64,000 bases of DNA from Deinococcus arboris. Lineage in GTDB: Bacteria; Deinococcota; Deinococci; Deinococcales; Deinococcaceae. Made by a program: the position numbers and the translations under genes. The notes beneath the pieces were generated by a model. The model was not told the DNA's origin. It saw only the letters and a program-made list of their open reading frames with translations, and ran no database searches. Shown here in pieces: positions 54,692 through 64,000 of this stretch. The stretch covers positions 1 through 64,000 of the forward strand of contig NZ_WQLB01000011.1 of NCBI RefSeq assembly GCF_009755355.1, read 5' to 3'. Numbering within the stretch: the first letter of the stretch is position 1; every line of letters starts with the position of its first letter.

Positions 54692-55438
54692 GTGAAGCGT
54701 GGGTTCTGGATGGGTAGGTTCTGGACACAGTGGCGGGCGGCTCAGCTGGCCGTCACCTTTCTGTCGGTCATTCCTCTGCCCGACCCAGGGAATGTGGGCG
54801 CCCAGGAGTTCCGGCGGGCCAGCGCCTATTACCCGCTGGTGGGGTATCTGGTGGGGGGCGCCGCCGCCCTGGTGCTGTGGCTGCCTCTTCCGCTGCCGGC
54901 GAACGTGCAGGCGGCGCTGGCTGTCTGGGCCTGGCTGGCGGTCACTGGCCTGATGCACTTTGACGGCCTGGTGGACAGCGCCGACGCGCTGCTGGCGCCA
55001 CGCTCGCCAGAACGGCGCCTGGAAATCATGCATGACGTATATGTCGGGGCGTTTGGGCTGGCCACGGGGGTAGTGGCCCTGCTGCTGCTGTGGAGTCTGC
55101 TGGGTGCGGGCCTGCCTGCCTACGCCGCTGTGGTGGCGGCGGTGCTGGGCCGCGCGGTGATGTGGGGCGTCATGAACGCTTTCCCGGTGGCAGGCAGCAG
55201 TCGCCTGGGCGGGCAGTCGCGCGGCGGCGCCGTCTGGGTGCCGCTGCTGCTGACTGTGCCGGTGCTGCTGCTCCCCGGCGGCTGGCAGGCCGCGCTGGCG
55301 GCGGGCGCCGGTGGCTGGCTGGCGGCCCGGTTTGCGGCCGGGCGCCTGGGAGGTGGGCTGAGCGGCGATATCTACGGCTTGGTGGTGGTGGCCGCCGAAC
55401 TGGGCGCGCTGGGAGCCTATGCCTGGGGCCGGGCGTGA
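54692..55438 (+). CDS. cobS: Adenosylcobinamide-GDP ribazoletransferase (cobalamin synthase)
   Basis: Membrane protein of 248 aa that joins alpha-ribazole to adenosylcobinamide-GDP, the last step of nucleotide-loop assembly. Family motifs are LPLPDPGN near the N-terminus, the active site [28 protein letters not shown] (cited as [11 protein letters not shown] and ERRLEIMHD), and GGLSGDIYG near the C-terminus. Several transmembrane helices lie between them. I use the GTG at 54692; ATG at 54710 is the alternative, and neither has a good ribosome site. Its stop overlaps cobC by 4 bp. It is separate from the cobU-cobT group downstream. Confidence 0.92.
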   Translation: MKRGFWMGRFWTQWRAAQLAVTFLSVIPLPDPGNVGAQEFRRASAYYPLVGYLVGGAAALVLWLPLPLPANVQAALAVWAWLAVTGLMHFDGLVDSADALLAPRSPERRLEIMHDVYVGAFGLATGVVALLLLWSLLGAGLPAYAAVVAAVLGRAVMWGVMNAFPVAGSSRLGGQSRGGAVWVPLLLTVPVLLLPGGWQAALAAGAGGWLAARFAAGRLGGGLSGDIYGLVVVAAELGALGAYAWGRA

Positions 55439-56037
55439 CCCTGCGCCTGCATCTGGTGAGGCACGCGCCCACAGCCCGCAACCGCGAGGGCCGCTATCCA
55501 CTGGCACACGATGACGCTCCTCTTTCCGCCGCCGGAGAGGCACTGGCGCGGTCTCTGAAGTTGCGCGGCGCCGTGAATGAGGGGGCGACCGTGTTCGCGT
55601 CCCCGCGCTTGCGGGCGCGGCAGACGGCGGCGCTGGCCGGCTTTCCTCACGCCGCCCCCGCCCCCGAGCTGACCGAAGCGCAGTTTGGGGTGATGGCTGG
55701 CCTGACCTGGGCCGAGCTGGAAGCCCGCCACGGGCCCGCGCCGCGCGCCTGGATAGAGGCCCTGGCCGACCCTGATTCGGGCGGTGGCCCACCAGGGGGC
55801 GAGACGGGGCGCGCCTTTCACGCGCGGGTGCGGCACTGGCTGGACGCTCTGCCCAGCAGCGGCGAGGTGCTGGCCTTTGCCCATGCGGGCAGCCTGCAAG
55901 CCGCCCTGCGGGTCACCGTGGGCCTGAACGCGGTGGTCACGCCGCCGGGCACGCGGGTCACCCTGGACCGGGGCAAGGTGGACGGCGGCGGGGCGGCGTG
56001 GTGGCTGGTCGCGCTGGTGCCGCCCGAGGCACCGTAA
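55435..56037 (+). CDS. cobC: Histidine phosphatase, probable alpha-ribazole phosphatase CobC
   Basis: Protein of 200 aa of the phosphoglycerate-mutase-like branch. The catalytic motif [12 protein letters not shown] (RHG-type with RHA) is at 4-15, and the second His is in [12 protein letters not shown]. Such enzymes remove the 5'-phosphate of alpha-ribazole phosphate or of adenosylcobalamin phosphate. Its 4-bp overlap with cobS supports that role. The upstream part of the same reading frame (55090-55434) is a shadow inside cobS. Confidence 0.9.
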   Translation: MTLRLHLVRHAPTARNREGRYPLAHDDAPLSAAGEALARSLKLRGAVNEGATVFASPRLRARQTAALAGFPHAAPAPELTEAQFGVMAGLTWAELEARHGPAPRAWIEALADPDSGGGPPGGETGRAFHARVRHWLDALPSSGEVLAFAHAGSLQAALRVTVGLNAVVTPPGTRVTLDRGKVDGGGAAWWLVALVPPEAP

Positions 56038-56059
56038 CCGCACGGGCTGCGCCAGCTGA

Positions 56060-56338
56060 GACAACTTCCAACTGTCAGGCCCAGACACCAGCACAGAAGT
56101 TGTGCGCCTGGAACCCGCTGGACTTCTGCGCCCCTTGTACGGCCTCCAATGGATATCGAGCGGCCTTGAAAAGCGATGCAGCAGCCTCGAAGAGATTCGC
56201 AAAAGGGCGAGAACAACGGCAGATTTCGCCGTGTGGAGGCGCAGACGGCGCCCTTCTGCGCTGTGCGGTCATGACGCAGAATCCGTACCACTCGGCTTGA
56301 ACCGTCCTCGCAAGCGGTGGCCTCGGAATCCGTCTGAT
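56060..56338. repeat. Dispersed intergenic repeat, copy E (divergent)
   Basis: This copy has a hairpin (CAACTTC / GAAGTTG), then CTGGAACCCGCTGG and a CTTCTGCG block as in copies A and B, and closes with two terminus-like sequences, GCAGAATCCGTAC (56274-56286) and CGGAATCCGTCTGAT (56325-56339). It occupies most of the gap between cobC and the second riboswitch. The boundaries are approximate. Confidence 0.5.
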
Positions 56339-56348
56339 AGGCTCGGGG

Positions 56349-56514
56349 CACCTGAGCCAGGGGAAGTCCGGTGAAGGTCTGCTCTCCGAGCGGCCCAGTC
56401 CGGCGCTGTCGCGCAGCGGTAATCAGGTGCGGAATACAGTTCCCACCTGTCAGCCCGAATGCCTCTCAGGGACGTCTCGCCTCACGGCGGGGCACCTCTC
56501 GCTGTCAGAGGGCC
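56349..56514 (+). promoter_or_regulatory. Cobalamin riboswitch upstream of btuF
   Basis: Second copy of the B12 riboswitch: CCTGAGCCAGGGGAAGTCCGGTGA, GGCGCTGTCGCGCAGCGGTAAT, GCCCGAATGCCTCTCAGGGACG and GCACCTCTCGC...AGAGGGCC (each cited in part). A TAGGCT at 56338-56343 stands where the first copy has TAGACT and may be the promoter -10. The intrinsic terminator 30 bp further on gives it a transcription-termination platform for the btuF-cobT operon. Confidence 0.92.
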
Positions 56515-56543
56515 GCAGTTACGCATGAACGCGACCTGCTTTC

Positions 56544-56568
56544 CGGCCCCAGGCCCTGGCGGGTTTTT
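56544..56568 (+). terminator. Riboswitch-associated intrinsic terminator
   Basis: A GC-rich stem (CCGGCCCCAGG / CCTGGCGGG, with small bulges) followed by TTTTTCTGTTT lies between the second B12 riboswitch and btuF. It is the probable off-state structure of the riboswitch. Confidence 0.75.
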
Positions 56569-56624
56569 CTGTTTCGTGCGCCCGCACAGGTGGCCTGTTT
56601 TCGCCCCGCACGCCGGAGCTTTTC

Positions 56625-57532
56625 ATGCCCCACCCACGTTCCCTCGTCCCTACCCCTGCTCGCTGGAGCCTGAATCTGACGGCTGTGCTGGCCGCGGCAA
56701 CCCTGTCGGGCGCGTCGGCCACCAGATACCCGCTGACGGTCACCGACGATCTGGGACGCGCGGTCACCCTGCGCGCCGAGCCCCGGCGAATCATCTCGAT
56801 GCTGCCCAGCCACACCGAGACCCTGGAGGCCATCGGCGCCGCTGACAAGCTGATTGCAGTGGACCTCTACAGCAATGCCCCCAAGGCGCTCGTTGACCGC
56901 TTGCCCAAGGTGGGCAGCGCCTATCAGCCCAACCTTGAAGCCATCGCGGCCCTGAAACCCGACCTCGTCCTGGCCGACGAATCCAGCGGCTCGCGCCTGA
57001 CCGAGAAACTGGCGGCGGCGGGCCTGACGGTCTACGGCGGCACCGCCCAGACCTACAAGGAAGTCTTCGAGAAGATCGCCACTCTGGGCAAACTCACCAA
57101 CCGCGAGGTCAACGCCACCCGCCTGGTCACCCGCATGCGCAGTGACCTGAATGGCCTGCAACAATTGGTGATCGGCCGCCCCAAGGTCAGCACCTACTAC
57201 GAGGTTGACCCCGCGCCCTATTCGGTGGGCCCCAACTCATTCATTGGAGCGCTCATCAGCCAGGCGGGCGGCCAGACCATCGTGCCCGCGCGGCTGGGCA
57301 ACTTTCCTAAACTGGACCCGGAACTGATTGTCAAAAGTGATCCGCAGGTCATGGTAGGCCTAACCCTGGATGAAGCCCGCCGGCGCCCCGGCTGGAGCAG
57401 CCTGCGTGCAGTGTCCTCTGGTCAGGTGTTTAACCCCACGCCCGAAGAGCGCGACGCCCTGAGCCGCCCCGGCCCGAATCTGGTCACCGCGCTGCGCAGC
57501 CTGATTCGCTGGCTGCACCCTGAGGCGCTGAA

Positions 57533-57536
<4 letters not shown>
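56625..57536 (+). CDS. btuF: Cobalamin/cobinamide ABC transporter substrate-binding protein
   Basis: Periplasmic binding protein of 303 aa with a Sec signal (about 1-32, ending SGASA). The BtuF/FecB fold is marked by [40 protein letters not shown], and the long bridging helix near 160-180. S-H-T-E in the first motif is typical of BtuF-like proteins. It is first behind a B12 riboswitch, supporting corrinoid import. No BtuC/BtuD genes follow, so its membrane partners are encoded elsewhere. The stop overlaps cobO by 4 bp (ATGA). Confidence 0.9.
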
Positions 57537-58162
<626 letters not shown>

Positions 58163-58190
58163 TCGTGGGCTCGGCGACATGCAGGAACGC

Positions 58191-59537
58191 ATGAGGCGGC
58201 TGGTGATTGCGGCGCCGCACTCTGGCAGTGGCAAAACCACCGTCACGGCGCTGCTGTGCCTGGCGCTGCGCGGACGCGGCCTCACGGTTCAGCCGTATAA
58301 ATTTGGCCCCGACTACCTCGACCCAACCCACCTGAGCCGCGCGGCGGGATGGCAGGCGCGCAACCTCGATACGTTTCTGCTGTCACAGACGCGCATGAAA
58401 GCCCTGTTCCAGCGGTCAGCGGCGGGGGCCGACCTCGCGCTGATCGAGGGCGTGATGGGCCTGTACGACGGCCGTGACCCGAGCAGCGATGAACACAGCA
58501 CGGCCGACCTGGCCAGTCAGCTGGACGCCCCAGTGGTGCTGGTGATTGACGCGGGCGGCATGGCGCGCACCGTGGCGGCCCTCGCGGCGGGCCTGCGCGA
58601 CTTCCGGCCAGGGCTCCGGGTGGCGGGGGTCATCCTGAACCGGGTGGGTGGCGCCCGGCACGCCGAGCTGTGCGAGGTCGCCCTGGCGCAGGTGGGGCTG
58701 CCGGTCCTGGGTCATGTCTCCCGCGACGCGCATCTGGAGTTGCCCGCACGTCACCTGGGCCTCCTGAGTGCCGAGCAGGCCCACTGGGACGAGGCCGCCG
58801 CCCTGAGTGCTGCAGCCCACCTGCGGCTGGACGACCTGTGGGAAGCGGCCGATGTCAGCCCCAGCGGCGACGAGGGACACGCCAGCACGCCAGCCCTGAC
58901 CTTTCCCACGCCGCGCGTCCGCATTGCCTACGCGCTGGACGAGGCCTTTCACTTTTACTACCCGGACGCGCTGGATGAACTGAGGCTGGCCGGCGCAGAA
59001 TTGGTGCCATTTAGCCCCCTGCGGGACGCTGGCCTGCCGCCGGGCAGCTCGGGGCTGCTGCTGGGGGGCGGCTACCCCGAAGTCCACGCCGCCGGGCTGA
59101 GTGCCAACGCCGCCATGCGGCAGAGCGTGCGCGCTTTTGCCGGCGCTGGGTTTCCAGTCGTGGCGGAATGCGGCGGCCTGATGTACCTCGCCGAGCACCT
59201 GGAGACCGGAGGGGAGACGTGGCCGATGTGCGGGGTGGTGCCCTACCGCACCCGCATGGCGTCCTCGCTGACCCTGGGCTACCGTGACGCGCAGGCCCTG
59301 CAGGAGTCTCCGCTGTGCCCGGCCGGCGCGGGCGTGCGCGGCCACGAATTCCACTACTCGCACCTGACCCACCCGCCGACCCATCCCGCCTACCAGTTTG
59401 CTGGCCGGGGCGGCGAAGAGGTGACCGAGGGGTACGCGCGGGGCAACGTGCTCGCCAGTTACCTGCACCTGCATTACGCGGCGGACCCCGCCATGGCGCG
59501 GCGGTTGGTCCAGCGCTGCGCCGAGGCCGCGAGATGA
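58191..59537 (+). CDS. cbiA: Cobyrinate a,c-diamide synthase
   Basis: Amidotransferase of 448 aa (CbiA; CobB if hydrogenobyrinate is the substrate, as expected with CobN). The ATG at 58191 begins [18 protein letters not shown], the usual family N-terminus; an ATG at 58179 is possible. The P-loop is [23 protein letters not shown] and [11 protein letters not shown] are synthetase motifs. The C-terminal class I glutaminase-like domain has Cys in [13 protein letters not shown]. It amidates the a and c side chains using Gln and ATP. It lies 28 bp after cobO, and its stop overlaps cbiB by 4 bp. Confidence 0.96.
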   Translation: MRRLVIAAPHSGSGKTTVTALLCLALRGRGLTVQPYKFGPDYLDPTHLSRAAGWQARNLDTFLLSQTRMKALFQRSAAGADLALIEGVMGLYDGRDPSSDEHSTADLASQLDAPVVLVIDAGGMARTVAALAAGLRDFRPGLRVAGVILNRVGGARHAELCEVALAQVGLPVLGHVSRDAHLELPARHLGLLSAEQAHWDEAAALSAAAHLRLDDLWEAADVSPSGDEGHASTPALTFPTPRVRIAYALDEAFHFYYPDALDELRLAGAELVPFSPLRDAGLPPGSSGLLLGGGYPEVHAAGLSANAAMRQSVRAFAGAGFPVVAECGGLMYLAEHLETGGETWPMCGVVPYRTRMASSLTLGYRDAQALQESPLCPAGAGVRGHEFHYSHLTHPPTHPAYQFAGRGGEEVTEGYARGNVLASYLHLHYAADPAMARRLVQRCAEAAR

Positions 59538-60445
59538 GCCGCCGCGCGCTGCTGCTGGCCCTGACGCTTGACGTCCTGGGCGAGCCACCCGCCGCGCTGC
59601 ATCCGGTCGTCTGGATGGGCCGCTTCCTGAAGCGGGCGCGCCGGACCTGGACGGCCACCACCCCACGGGGTCAGCTGGAGGAAGGCGCACGGTCCTGGCT
59701 GGGCGGCGCGCTGCTGACCGGCGCGGTGGCGACGCTGGGGAACGCGCTGCCCTGGCCGCTACAAGGGGCGCTCCTCAAGCCTCTGCTGGCGCGGAAGGCC
59801 CTGTTTGACGCGGCCCAGCAGGTGCAGCGCGCCCTCCAGGGCGGCGACCTGCCCGAAGCCCGGCGACTGCTGGCGTGGCACCTTGTCAGCCGGGAAACCA
59901 GCGGCCTCACGGCCAGCGAGGTGGCCGGGGCCTGTATCGAAAGCCTGGCCGAGAACCTGTCGGACAGTGTGGTGGCCCCCCTGCTGGCCTACCGCGTGGG
60001 CGGCCTGCCCCTGGCGGCGGTGTACCGCTATGCCAACACCGCCGACGCCATGTGGGGCTACCGCACGCCCGACCTGGAAGACGCCGGCAAGGCGGCGGCG
60101 CGGGCCGACGACCTGCTGAACCTCCTGCCGGCACGGCTGACGGCCCTGTGTGCCCTGGCGGCGGCTGGTGGGCGCGGCTGGCGCGTGTGGGCCGCCGACC
60201 GCCGCGCGCCCCTCAGTCCCAACGCCGGGCACCCCATGAGCGCCTTTGCCGGGGCGCTGGGCCTGCGCCTGGACAAACGGGATGCGGCGGGACAACCGCT
60301 GTATGTGCTGAACGGAGCGGGTCGCCCTCCGCACCACAGCGATATTGCCCGAGCCCTGGTGCTGGCGCGCGGCAGCCTGATGCTGGCCACGGCCGCGCTG
60401 CTGCTCTGGCCGTTACACCAACGCAGGCGCCCGGTGGCCCGGTGA
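59534..60445 (+). CDS. cbiB: Adenosylcobinamide-phosphate synthase (CbiB)
   Basis: Membrane protein of 303 aa that attaches aminopropanol (phosphate) to adenosylcobyric acid. Hallmarks are [20 protein letters not shown] at the N-terminus, [36 protein letters not shown] (cited as [18 protein letters not shown]), [15 protein letters not shown] and [19 protein letters not shown]. Hydrophobic helices flank these. It overlaps cbiA at its start and cobD at its end (GTGA). Confidence 0.96.
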   Translation: MSRRALLLALTLDVLGEPPAALHPVVWMGRFLKRARRTWTATTPRGQLEEGARSWLGGALLTGAVATLGNALPWPLQGALLKPLLARKALFDAAQQVQRALQGGDLPEARRLLAWHLVSRETSGLTASEVAGACIESLAENLSDSVVAPLLAYRVGGLPLAAVYRYANTADAMWGYRTPDLEDAGKAAARADDLLNLLPARLTALCALAAAGGRGWRVWAADRRAPLSPNAGHPMSAFAGALGLRLDKRDAAGQPLYVLNGAGRPPHHSDIARALVLARGSLMLATAALLLWPLHQRRRPVAR

Positions 60446-61500
60446 CCCGCCTGACCCCGGCGGCCCTGCCGCCGCTGCTGCCCCGCGCGGCGCACGGCGG
60501 CCCAGGGCAGGTGCCGTTCAGCGGGCTGGATTTCAGCGTCAACAGCAACCCGTTCGGCCCCAATCCTGCCCTGCTCCAGGCGGTCAGGGACGCCGACCGC
60601 ACCCAGTATCCCGACCCCACCTACCACGCGGTGCGTGAGGCGCTGGCGGCCTGGCACGGCACCACGCCGGCGCAGGTGGCCCTCAGCACCGGGGCTTCCG
60701 ACCTGCTTCACCGCTGCGTGCGGGCGCTGGTCCCCCCAGGGGCGGCGGTGCTGAGCCTGCACGCGCCATTCGGAGAGCTGGCGCGGGCGGTGGCGCTGGC
60801 GCGGTCCCCGCTGTCTGTGCTGGACGACCTGACCCGGCCGTGGCCAGCAGACACAGCGCTGCTCTATGTGGGGCAGCCGCACAATCCCACCGGGCGCATC
60901 CTGCCCGCTTCGGCCTGGCCTCTGGTGCTGCGCCGCGCCGAGGAGCAGGGCACCCTGATTGTGGTGGACGAAGCCTACGCCCCGTTCACAACACTGGACC
61001 CACCCCCCGCCCACCCACAGGTGCTCCGGCTGCTGTCCCCCGGCAAGGCGCATGGCCTGGTCGGCGCGCGCCCCGCCTACGCGCTGGCCAGCGCCGACCT
61101 GTGTGCCCGGCTCGACAACCTCGCCCCGGCGTGGCACCTGAGCGCTGGAACGGCCGCCCTGCTGGAACGGCTGCCGGGCGCCTCGGCCTTTCTGGACGAG
61201 ACCCTGCCGCAGGTGCAGGCGGGCGCCGCCCAGTTGGCGGGCCAGCTGCGGGCTCTTGGCGAGGTCGAGCATCACGGCACGCCGTTTCTGACCCTCAGGG
61301 TAGGGGAGGCTGCGGCGGTCACCAGCCAGCTGTGGGCACGCGGCATCAAGGTCCGTGACTGCGCCAGCTATGGCCTGCCGGGCTGCATCCGGGTCAGCAC
61401 CCGCCCGCCCGAGCAGAATGCGGCGCTGGTGGCGGCGCTCAGGGCCGTGCTGGCCCCGGCAGAGTCCTCGCAAGCGCTGGGAGGGGAGACACATGAGTAA
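60442..61500 (+). CDS. cobD: Threonine-phosphate decarboxylase (CobD, PLP-dependent)
   Basis: Fold-type I aminotransferase-like protein of 352 aa. [12 protein letters not shown] near 31-42 is the CobD/HisC-type N-terminus; N148 and P149 in PHNPTGR, D176 in VVDEAYAPF, and K202 in LSPGKAHGL (PLP-binding lysine) follow. C-terminal [20 protein letters not shown] is typical of CobD/CobC. It makes aminopropanol phosphate from threonine phosphate for CbiB, encoded directly upstream. Histidinol-phosphate aminotransferase is excluded by context and the CYGLP-type motif. It overlaps cobQ by 8 bp. Confidence 0.94.
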   Translation: MTRLTPAALPPLLPRAAHGGPGQVPFSGLDFSVNSNPFGPNPALLQAVRDADRTQYPDPTYHAVREALAAWHGTTPAQVALSTGASDLLHRCVRALVPPGAAVLSLHAPFGELARAVALARSPLSVLDDLTRPWPADTALLYVGQPHNPTGRILPASAWPLVLRRAEEQGTLIVVDEAYAPFTTLDPPPAHPQVLRLLSPGKAHGLVGARPAYALASADLCARLDNLAPAWHLSAGTAALLERLPGASAFLDETLPQVQAGAAQLAGQLRALGEVEHHGTPFLTLRVGEAAAVTSQLWARGIKVRDCASYGLPGCIRVSTRPPEQNAALVAALRAVLAPAESSQALGGETHE

Positions 61501-62926
61501 ACGTCCAGGCCGCGCGCTGATGGTGCAGGGCTGCACCAGCAATGCCGGAAAATCGTATCTGTGCGCGGCGCTGTGCCGCGCGCTGGCCAATGAGGGTTAC
61601 CGGGTCGCGCCGTTCAAGGCCCAGAACATGAGCAACAACGCCGGGGTGACGCCGCACGGTCAGGCCGGGGGAGGGCTAGAGATGGGCCGCGCCCAGCTGG
61701 TCCAGGCCCGCGCCGCGCGGGTGGTGCCCGACGTGCGGATGAACCCGGTGCTGCTTAAGCCGGAAGCTGACACCCGCAGTCAGGTGGTGCTGCTTGGGCG
61801 GGTGGAGCCTGAAATCACCGCCCTGCCCTGGCGTGAGCGCAAGCCCCGCCTGTGGCCCTTCGTGCAGGAGGCACTTCACAGCCTGCTGGCCGAGTACGAC
61901 GTGGTCGTCATTGAGGGGGCGGGCAGCCCCGCCGAAGTGAACCTGAGAAGCAGCGACATCGTGAATATGCGGGTGGCGCTTGAGGCCCAGGCCAGCGTGC
62001 TGCTGGCCGCCGACATTGACCGGGGCGGCGCGTTCGCGCATCTGCTGGGCACCTGGCACTGCCTGACCCCCGAGGAACGCACGCTCCTCAAGGGCTTCAT
62101 CCTCAACCGCTTCCGGGGTGACGCCCGGCTGCTCGCGCCCGCGCCCGAGTGGCTCCAGGCGCAGACCGGCGTGCCCACCGTGGGCGTGGTGCCGTGGTTG
62201 CACATCCCGCTCCCCGAGGAAGATGGGGTGGCGCTGGACCGGTCTGGCGCGGCCCCGGACCCGTCCGCAGGCTTCGTGGCGATTGCCCGCCTGCCGCGCG
62301 TGTCCAATCTTGACGAGTTTGCGCCGCTGGGCGAGCGGGCGCGCTGGGTCTCCACTCCGGCCGAGCTGGAAGGAGCGCGGGCGGTCATTCTCCCTGGTAG
62401 CAAAAGCACGGCGGCCGACCTGCGCTGGCTGCGGGAAAGCGGGCTGGCGGCGGCCACCACGCGCCTCGCCGGGCAAGGGCTGCCCGTGTTTGGCGTGTGC
62501 GGGGGGCTTCAGATGCTCGGCCAGACCCTGAGCGATCCCCTGGGGGTAGAGGGCGGCGCGTCTGTACCGGGCCTGGGCCTGCTGGATCTCCACACTGACT
62601 TCGCTCTTGACAAGACCACCCTGAATACAGACATCACCGACCCCGAAACGGGCTACGCCCTGAGCGGCTACGAGATACACCACGGGCAGACCCGCAGCGG
62701 GCCGCAGGTGCAGGAATTGGTGCCTGGGCGGCTGTGGCGTCAGGGGAACGTGCGCGGCACCTACCTGCACGGCCTGCTGGAAAACCCGGCCTATCTGGAG
62801 CGCTTTCTCGGCTGGGCCGGGCTGCCTGCGCCGCGTGAACTCGACAGCCTTGACGCCCGCCTGGACGCTATCGCCGCGCAGATCAAAGCCAGCATGGATT
62901 GGGACGTTGTGCGGGGGCTTCTGTGA
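61493..62926 (+). CDS. cobQ: Cobyric acid synthase
   Basis: Amidotransferase of 477 aa (CobQ/CbiP), which amidates the b, d, e and g side chains of adenosylcobyrinate diamide. GAGGGGAGACAC precedes the ATG. The N-terminus MVQGCTSNAGKSYLCAALCR holds the family's modified P-loop, followed by PFKAQNMSNNAGVT and the E-M-G-RAQ motif. IEGAGSPAEVNLRSSDIVNM is the CobQ-specific segment. The glutaminase-like part has Cys in VFGVCGGLQMLG and His in GTYLHGL. It overlaps cobD and cobU (GTGA). Confidence 0.97.
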   Translation: MSKRPGRALMVQGCTSNAGKSYLCAALCRALANEGYRVAPFKAQNMSNNAGVTPHGQAGGGLEMGRAQLVQARAARVVPDVRMNPVLLKPEADTRSQVVLLGRVEPEITALPWRERKPRLWPFVQEALHSLLAEYDVVVIEGAGSPAEVNLRSSDIVNMRVALEAQASVLLAADIDRGGAFAHLLGTWHCLTPEERTLLKGFILNRFRGDARLLAPAPEWLQAQTGVPTVGVVPWLHIPLPEEDGVALDRSGAAPDPSAGFVAIARLPRVSNLDEFAPLGERARWVSTPAELEGARAVILPGSKSTAADLRWLRESGLAAATTRLAGQGLPVFGVCGGLQMLGQTLSDPLGVEGGASVPGLGLLDLHTDFALDKTTLNTDITDPETGYALSGYEIHHGQTRSGPQVQELVPGRLWRQGNVRGTYLHGLLENPAYLERFLGWAGLPAPRELDSLDARLDAIAAQIKASMDWDVVRGLL

Positions 62927-63459
62927 CAGCGGCGGACGCGCGGCCAGGGCGCCTCCTCTTCGTGACAGGCGGCGCGCGCAGTGGCAAAAGCCGTTTTGCC
63001 GAAGGATTGGCGGCTGGGTCAGGTCTCCCCGTCACCTACCTGGCCACTGCTCAGGCCCTGGACAGCGAGATGGCCGACCGCATTGCCCGCCACCGCGCGG
63101 ACCGCCCCGCCGGGTGGCTGACCGTCGAGGAGCCGGTGCACCTGACAGCAGCCCTTCATAGCGTTCAGACGCCCGTGGTGCTGCTCGACTGCCTGAGCCT
63201 GTGGGTCAGCAACTTGCTGCTGGCCGACTGGACCGAGGACCACCTGGCCAGCGCCACGGCGGACCTGCTGGACGCCGCCCTGAGCCGCCCCGGCCTGAGC
63301 ATCGTGGTGACCAACGAGGTGGGCCTTGGGATCGTGCCCGACAATGCGCTGGCCCGGCGCTACCGCGATGTGTTGGGCCGCGCCAATCAGGCCTGCGCGG
63401 CCAGCAGTCATGAAGCCTGGCTGCTGGTCAGCGGCCTTCCCCTGAAACTGAGAGGTTGA
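62923..63459 (+). CDS. cobU: Adenosylcobinamide kinase / guanylyltransferase
   Basis: Protein of 178 aa. The GTG at 62923 overlaps the cobQ stop by 4 bp. The P-loop is VTGGARSGKSRFAE (about 14-27). YLATAQALDSEMADRIARHRADRPAGW contains the conserved D-x-E-M and the H-R (guanylated His) region (cited as DRIARHRADRPAGW). DCLSLWVSNLL and VVTNEVGLGIVP are the other CobU signatures. It phosphorylates adenosylcobinamide and adds GMP, preparing the substrate for CobS. Confidence 0.97.
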   Translation: MTAADARPGRLLFVTGGARSGKSRFAEGLAAGSGLPVTYLATAQALDSEMADRIARHRADRPAGWLTVEEPVHLTAALHSVQTPVVLLDCLSLWVSNLLLADWTEDHLASATADLLDAALSRPGLSIVVTNEVGLGIVPDNALARRYRDVLGRANQACAASSHEAWLLVSGLPLKLRG

Positions 63460-63461
63460 GT

Positions 63462-64000
63462 ATGAATGCTGATTCTTCCCACACCGCTGGCGCGCTGCGC
63501 GACCTGATTGACCACCTTCCCGACCCCTGCCCCGACTCTCTGGCGCGGGCCGCCGAACGCCAGGACCAGCTCACCAAGCCGCGCGGCGCCCTGGGCGACC
63601 TGGAAGCGCTGGCCATCCGGCTGGCCGGGGTATTTGGCACGGAGCGTCCGCACCCCCAGGGGGCCGCCGTCATCGTGGCCGCCGGCGACCACGGCGTGAC
63701 CAGTGAAGGTGTGAGCGCCTATCCGCCAGAGGTGACCCCCGCCATGCTCGCCAATTTCCTGGCCGAAACGGAAGCTGGGCCGGGGGGCGCGGCCGTCAAC
63801 GCCCTTGCCCGCGCCACTGGTACGCGCGTGTACGTCATGAACGCAGGCGTCAATGCCGATTTGCCGGACCATCCGGGCCTCATCCGGGCCGCCCTGCGGC
63901 GCGGCAGCCGCAACCTGCGGGTGGAAAGCGCCATGACCGAAGAGGAAACCCGGCAGCTGATTCTGGCCGGAGCGCGCGCCGCCCAGCAGGCCATTGAAGA
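63462..64000 (+). CDS. cobT: Nicotinate-nucleotide:dimethylbenzimidazole phosphoribosyltransferase, cut by window end
   Basis: The first 179 codons of CobT are in the window, starting 2 bp after cobU with AGAGGTTGAGT as ribosome site. Family signatures are QDQLTKPRGALGDLEALA (T-K-P-x-G-x-L-G-x-L-E), VIVAAGDHGVTSEGVSAYP and VNALARATG followed by VYVMNAGVNAD. It makes alpha-ribazole phosphate from a base and nicotinate mononucleotide. The catalytic Glu near the C-terminus lies outside the window. Confidence 0.95.
   Translation, partial: MNADSSHTAGALRDLIDHLPDPCPDSLARAAERQDQLTKPRGALGDLEALAIRLAGVFGTERPHPQGAAVIVAAGDHGVTSEGVSAYPPEVTPAMLANFLAETEAGPGGAAVNALARATGTRVYVMNAGVNADLPDHPGLIRAALRRGSRNLRVESAMTEEETRQLILAGARAAQQAIE

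Overview
The window is GC-rich chromosomal DNA that looks like Deinococcus. The reasons are: an N-acylamino acid racemase (NAAAR) that matches the Deinococcus radiodurans enzyme as I remember it, including all catalytic residues; several promoters with a TAnnnT box exactly 6 nt before the start codon (leaderless mRNAs, common in Deinococcus); many small secreted lipoproteins; and short dispersed intergenic repeats. No rRNA, tRNA, CRISPR array, prophage or intact insertion sequence was seen. The genus assignment is inference.

Layout. (1) 0.1-10.3 kb: secreted degradative enzymes (tandem GH19 and GH18 chitinases, a phosphodiester-glycosidase-like lipoprotein, a subtilisin-like protease) around a long HEAT-like repeat protein and a SIMPL-domain protein. 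(2) 10.7-19.8 kb: a seven-gene operon running leftward for uptake and processing of peptides and N-acyl/D-amino acids: NAAAR, two peptide ABC permeases, a binding protein, a serine hydrolase, a D-aminoacylase-like amidohydrolase and an RpiR/MurR-type regulator. It has a recognisable sigma70-type promoter overlapping a 16-bp palindrome. (3) 20.3-23.5 kb: a leftward group (VOC protein, DUF1697, EamA transporter, and an unusual protein of six exact 22-residue repeats) behind a near-perfect SoxR box shared with a divergent soxR-like gene. (4) 23.5-26.8 kb: an OmpR-type two-component system, a SHOCT-domain membrane protein and a GNAT acetyltransferase. (5) 27.2-37 kb: secreted proteins, including a divergent pair with mirror-image Pho-box-like leaderless promoters, a pair of paralogous regulatory-like-domain proteins, a large TPR protein and an FAD oxidoreductase. 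(6) 37-42 kb: a SARP-type regulator with an ATPase domain, a siderophore-binding-protein remnant, an SDR and a double-GNAT protein.

(7) 42.6-64 kb: a cobalamin locus. A B12 riboswitch precedes cbiM-cbiN-cbiQ-cbiO (cobalt uptake), cobN (with an extra N-terminal 2Fe-2S-like domain), a methyltransferase and a ChlI/ChlD-type chelatase subunit. A TerD-VWA-TerD fusion gene is embedded next, then cobS and cobC. A second B12 riboswitch with a downstream intrinsic terminator precedes btuF-cobO-cbiA-cbiB-cobD-cobQ-cobU-cobT. The last gene runs off the window. Most junctions in this locus are 4- or 8-bp start/stop overlaps. The set covers cobalt import, cobalt insertion, adenosylation, side-chain amidation and lower-ligand assembly. 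The corrin-ring methylation genes are not in the window.

The items most worth a second look are the 22-residue repeat protein, the NAAAR operon and its control region, the Pho-box-like divergent promoter, the SoxR-controlled group, the dispersed repeat family (one copy lies between cbiQ and cbiO and supplies the cbiO start region), and the TerD-VWA-TerD gene inside the B12 locus.
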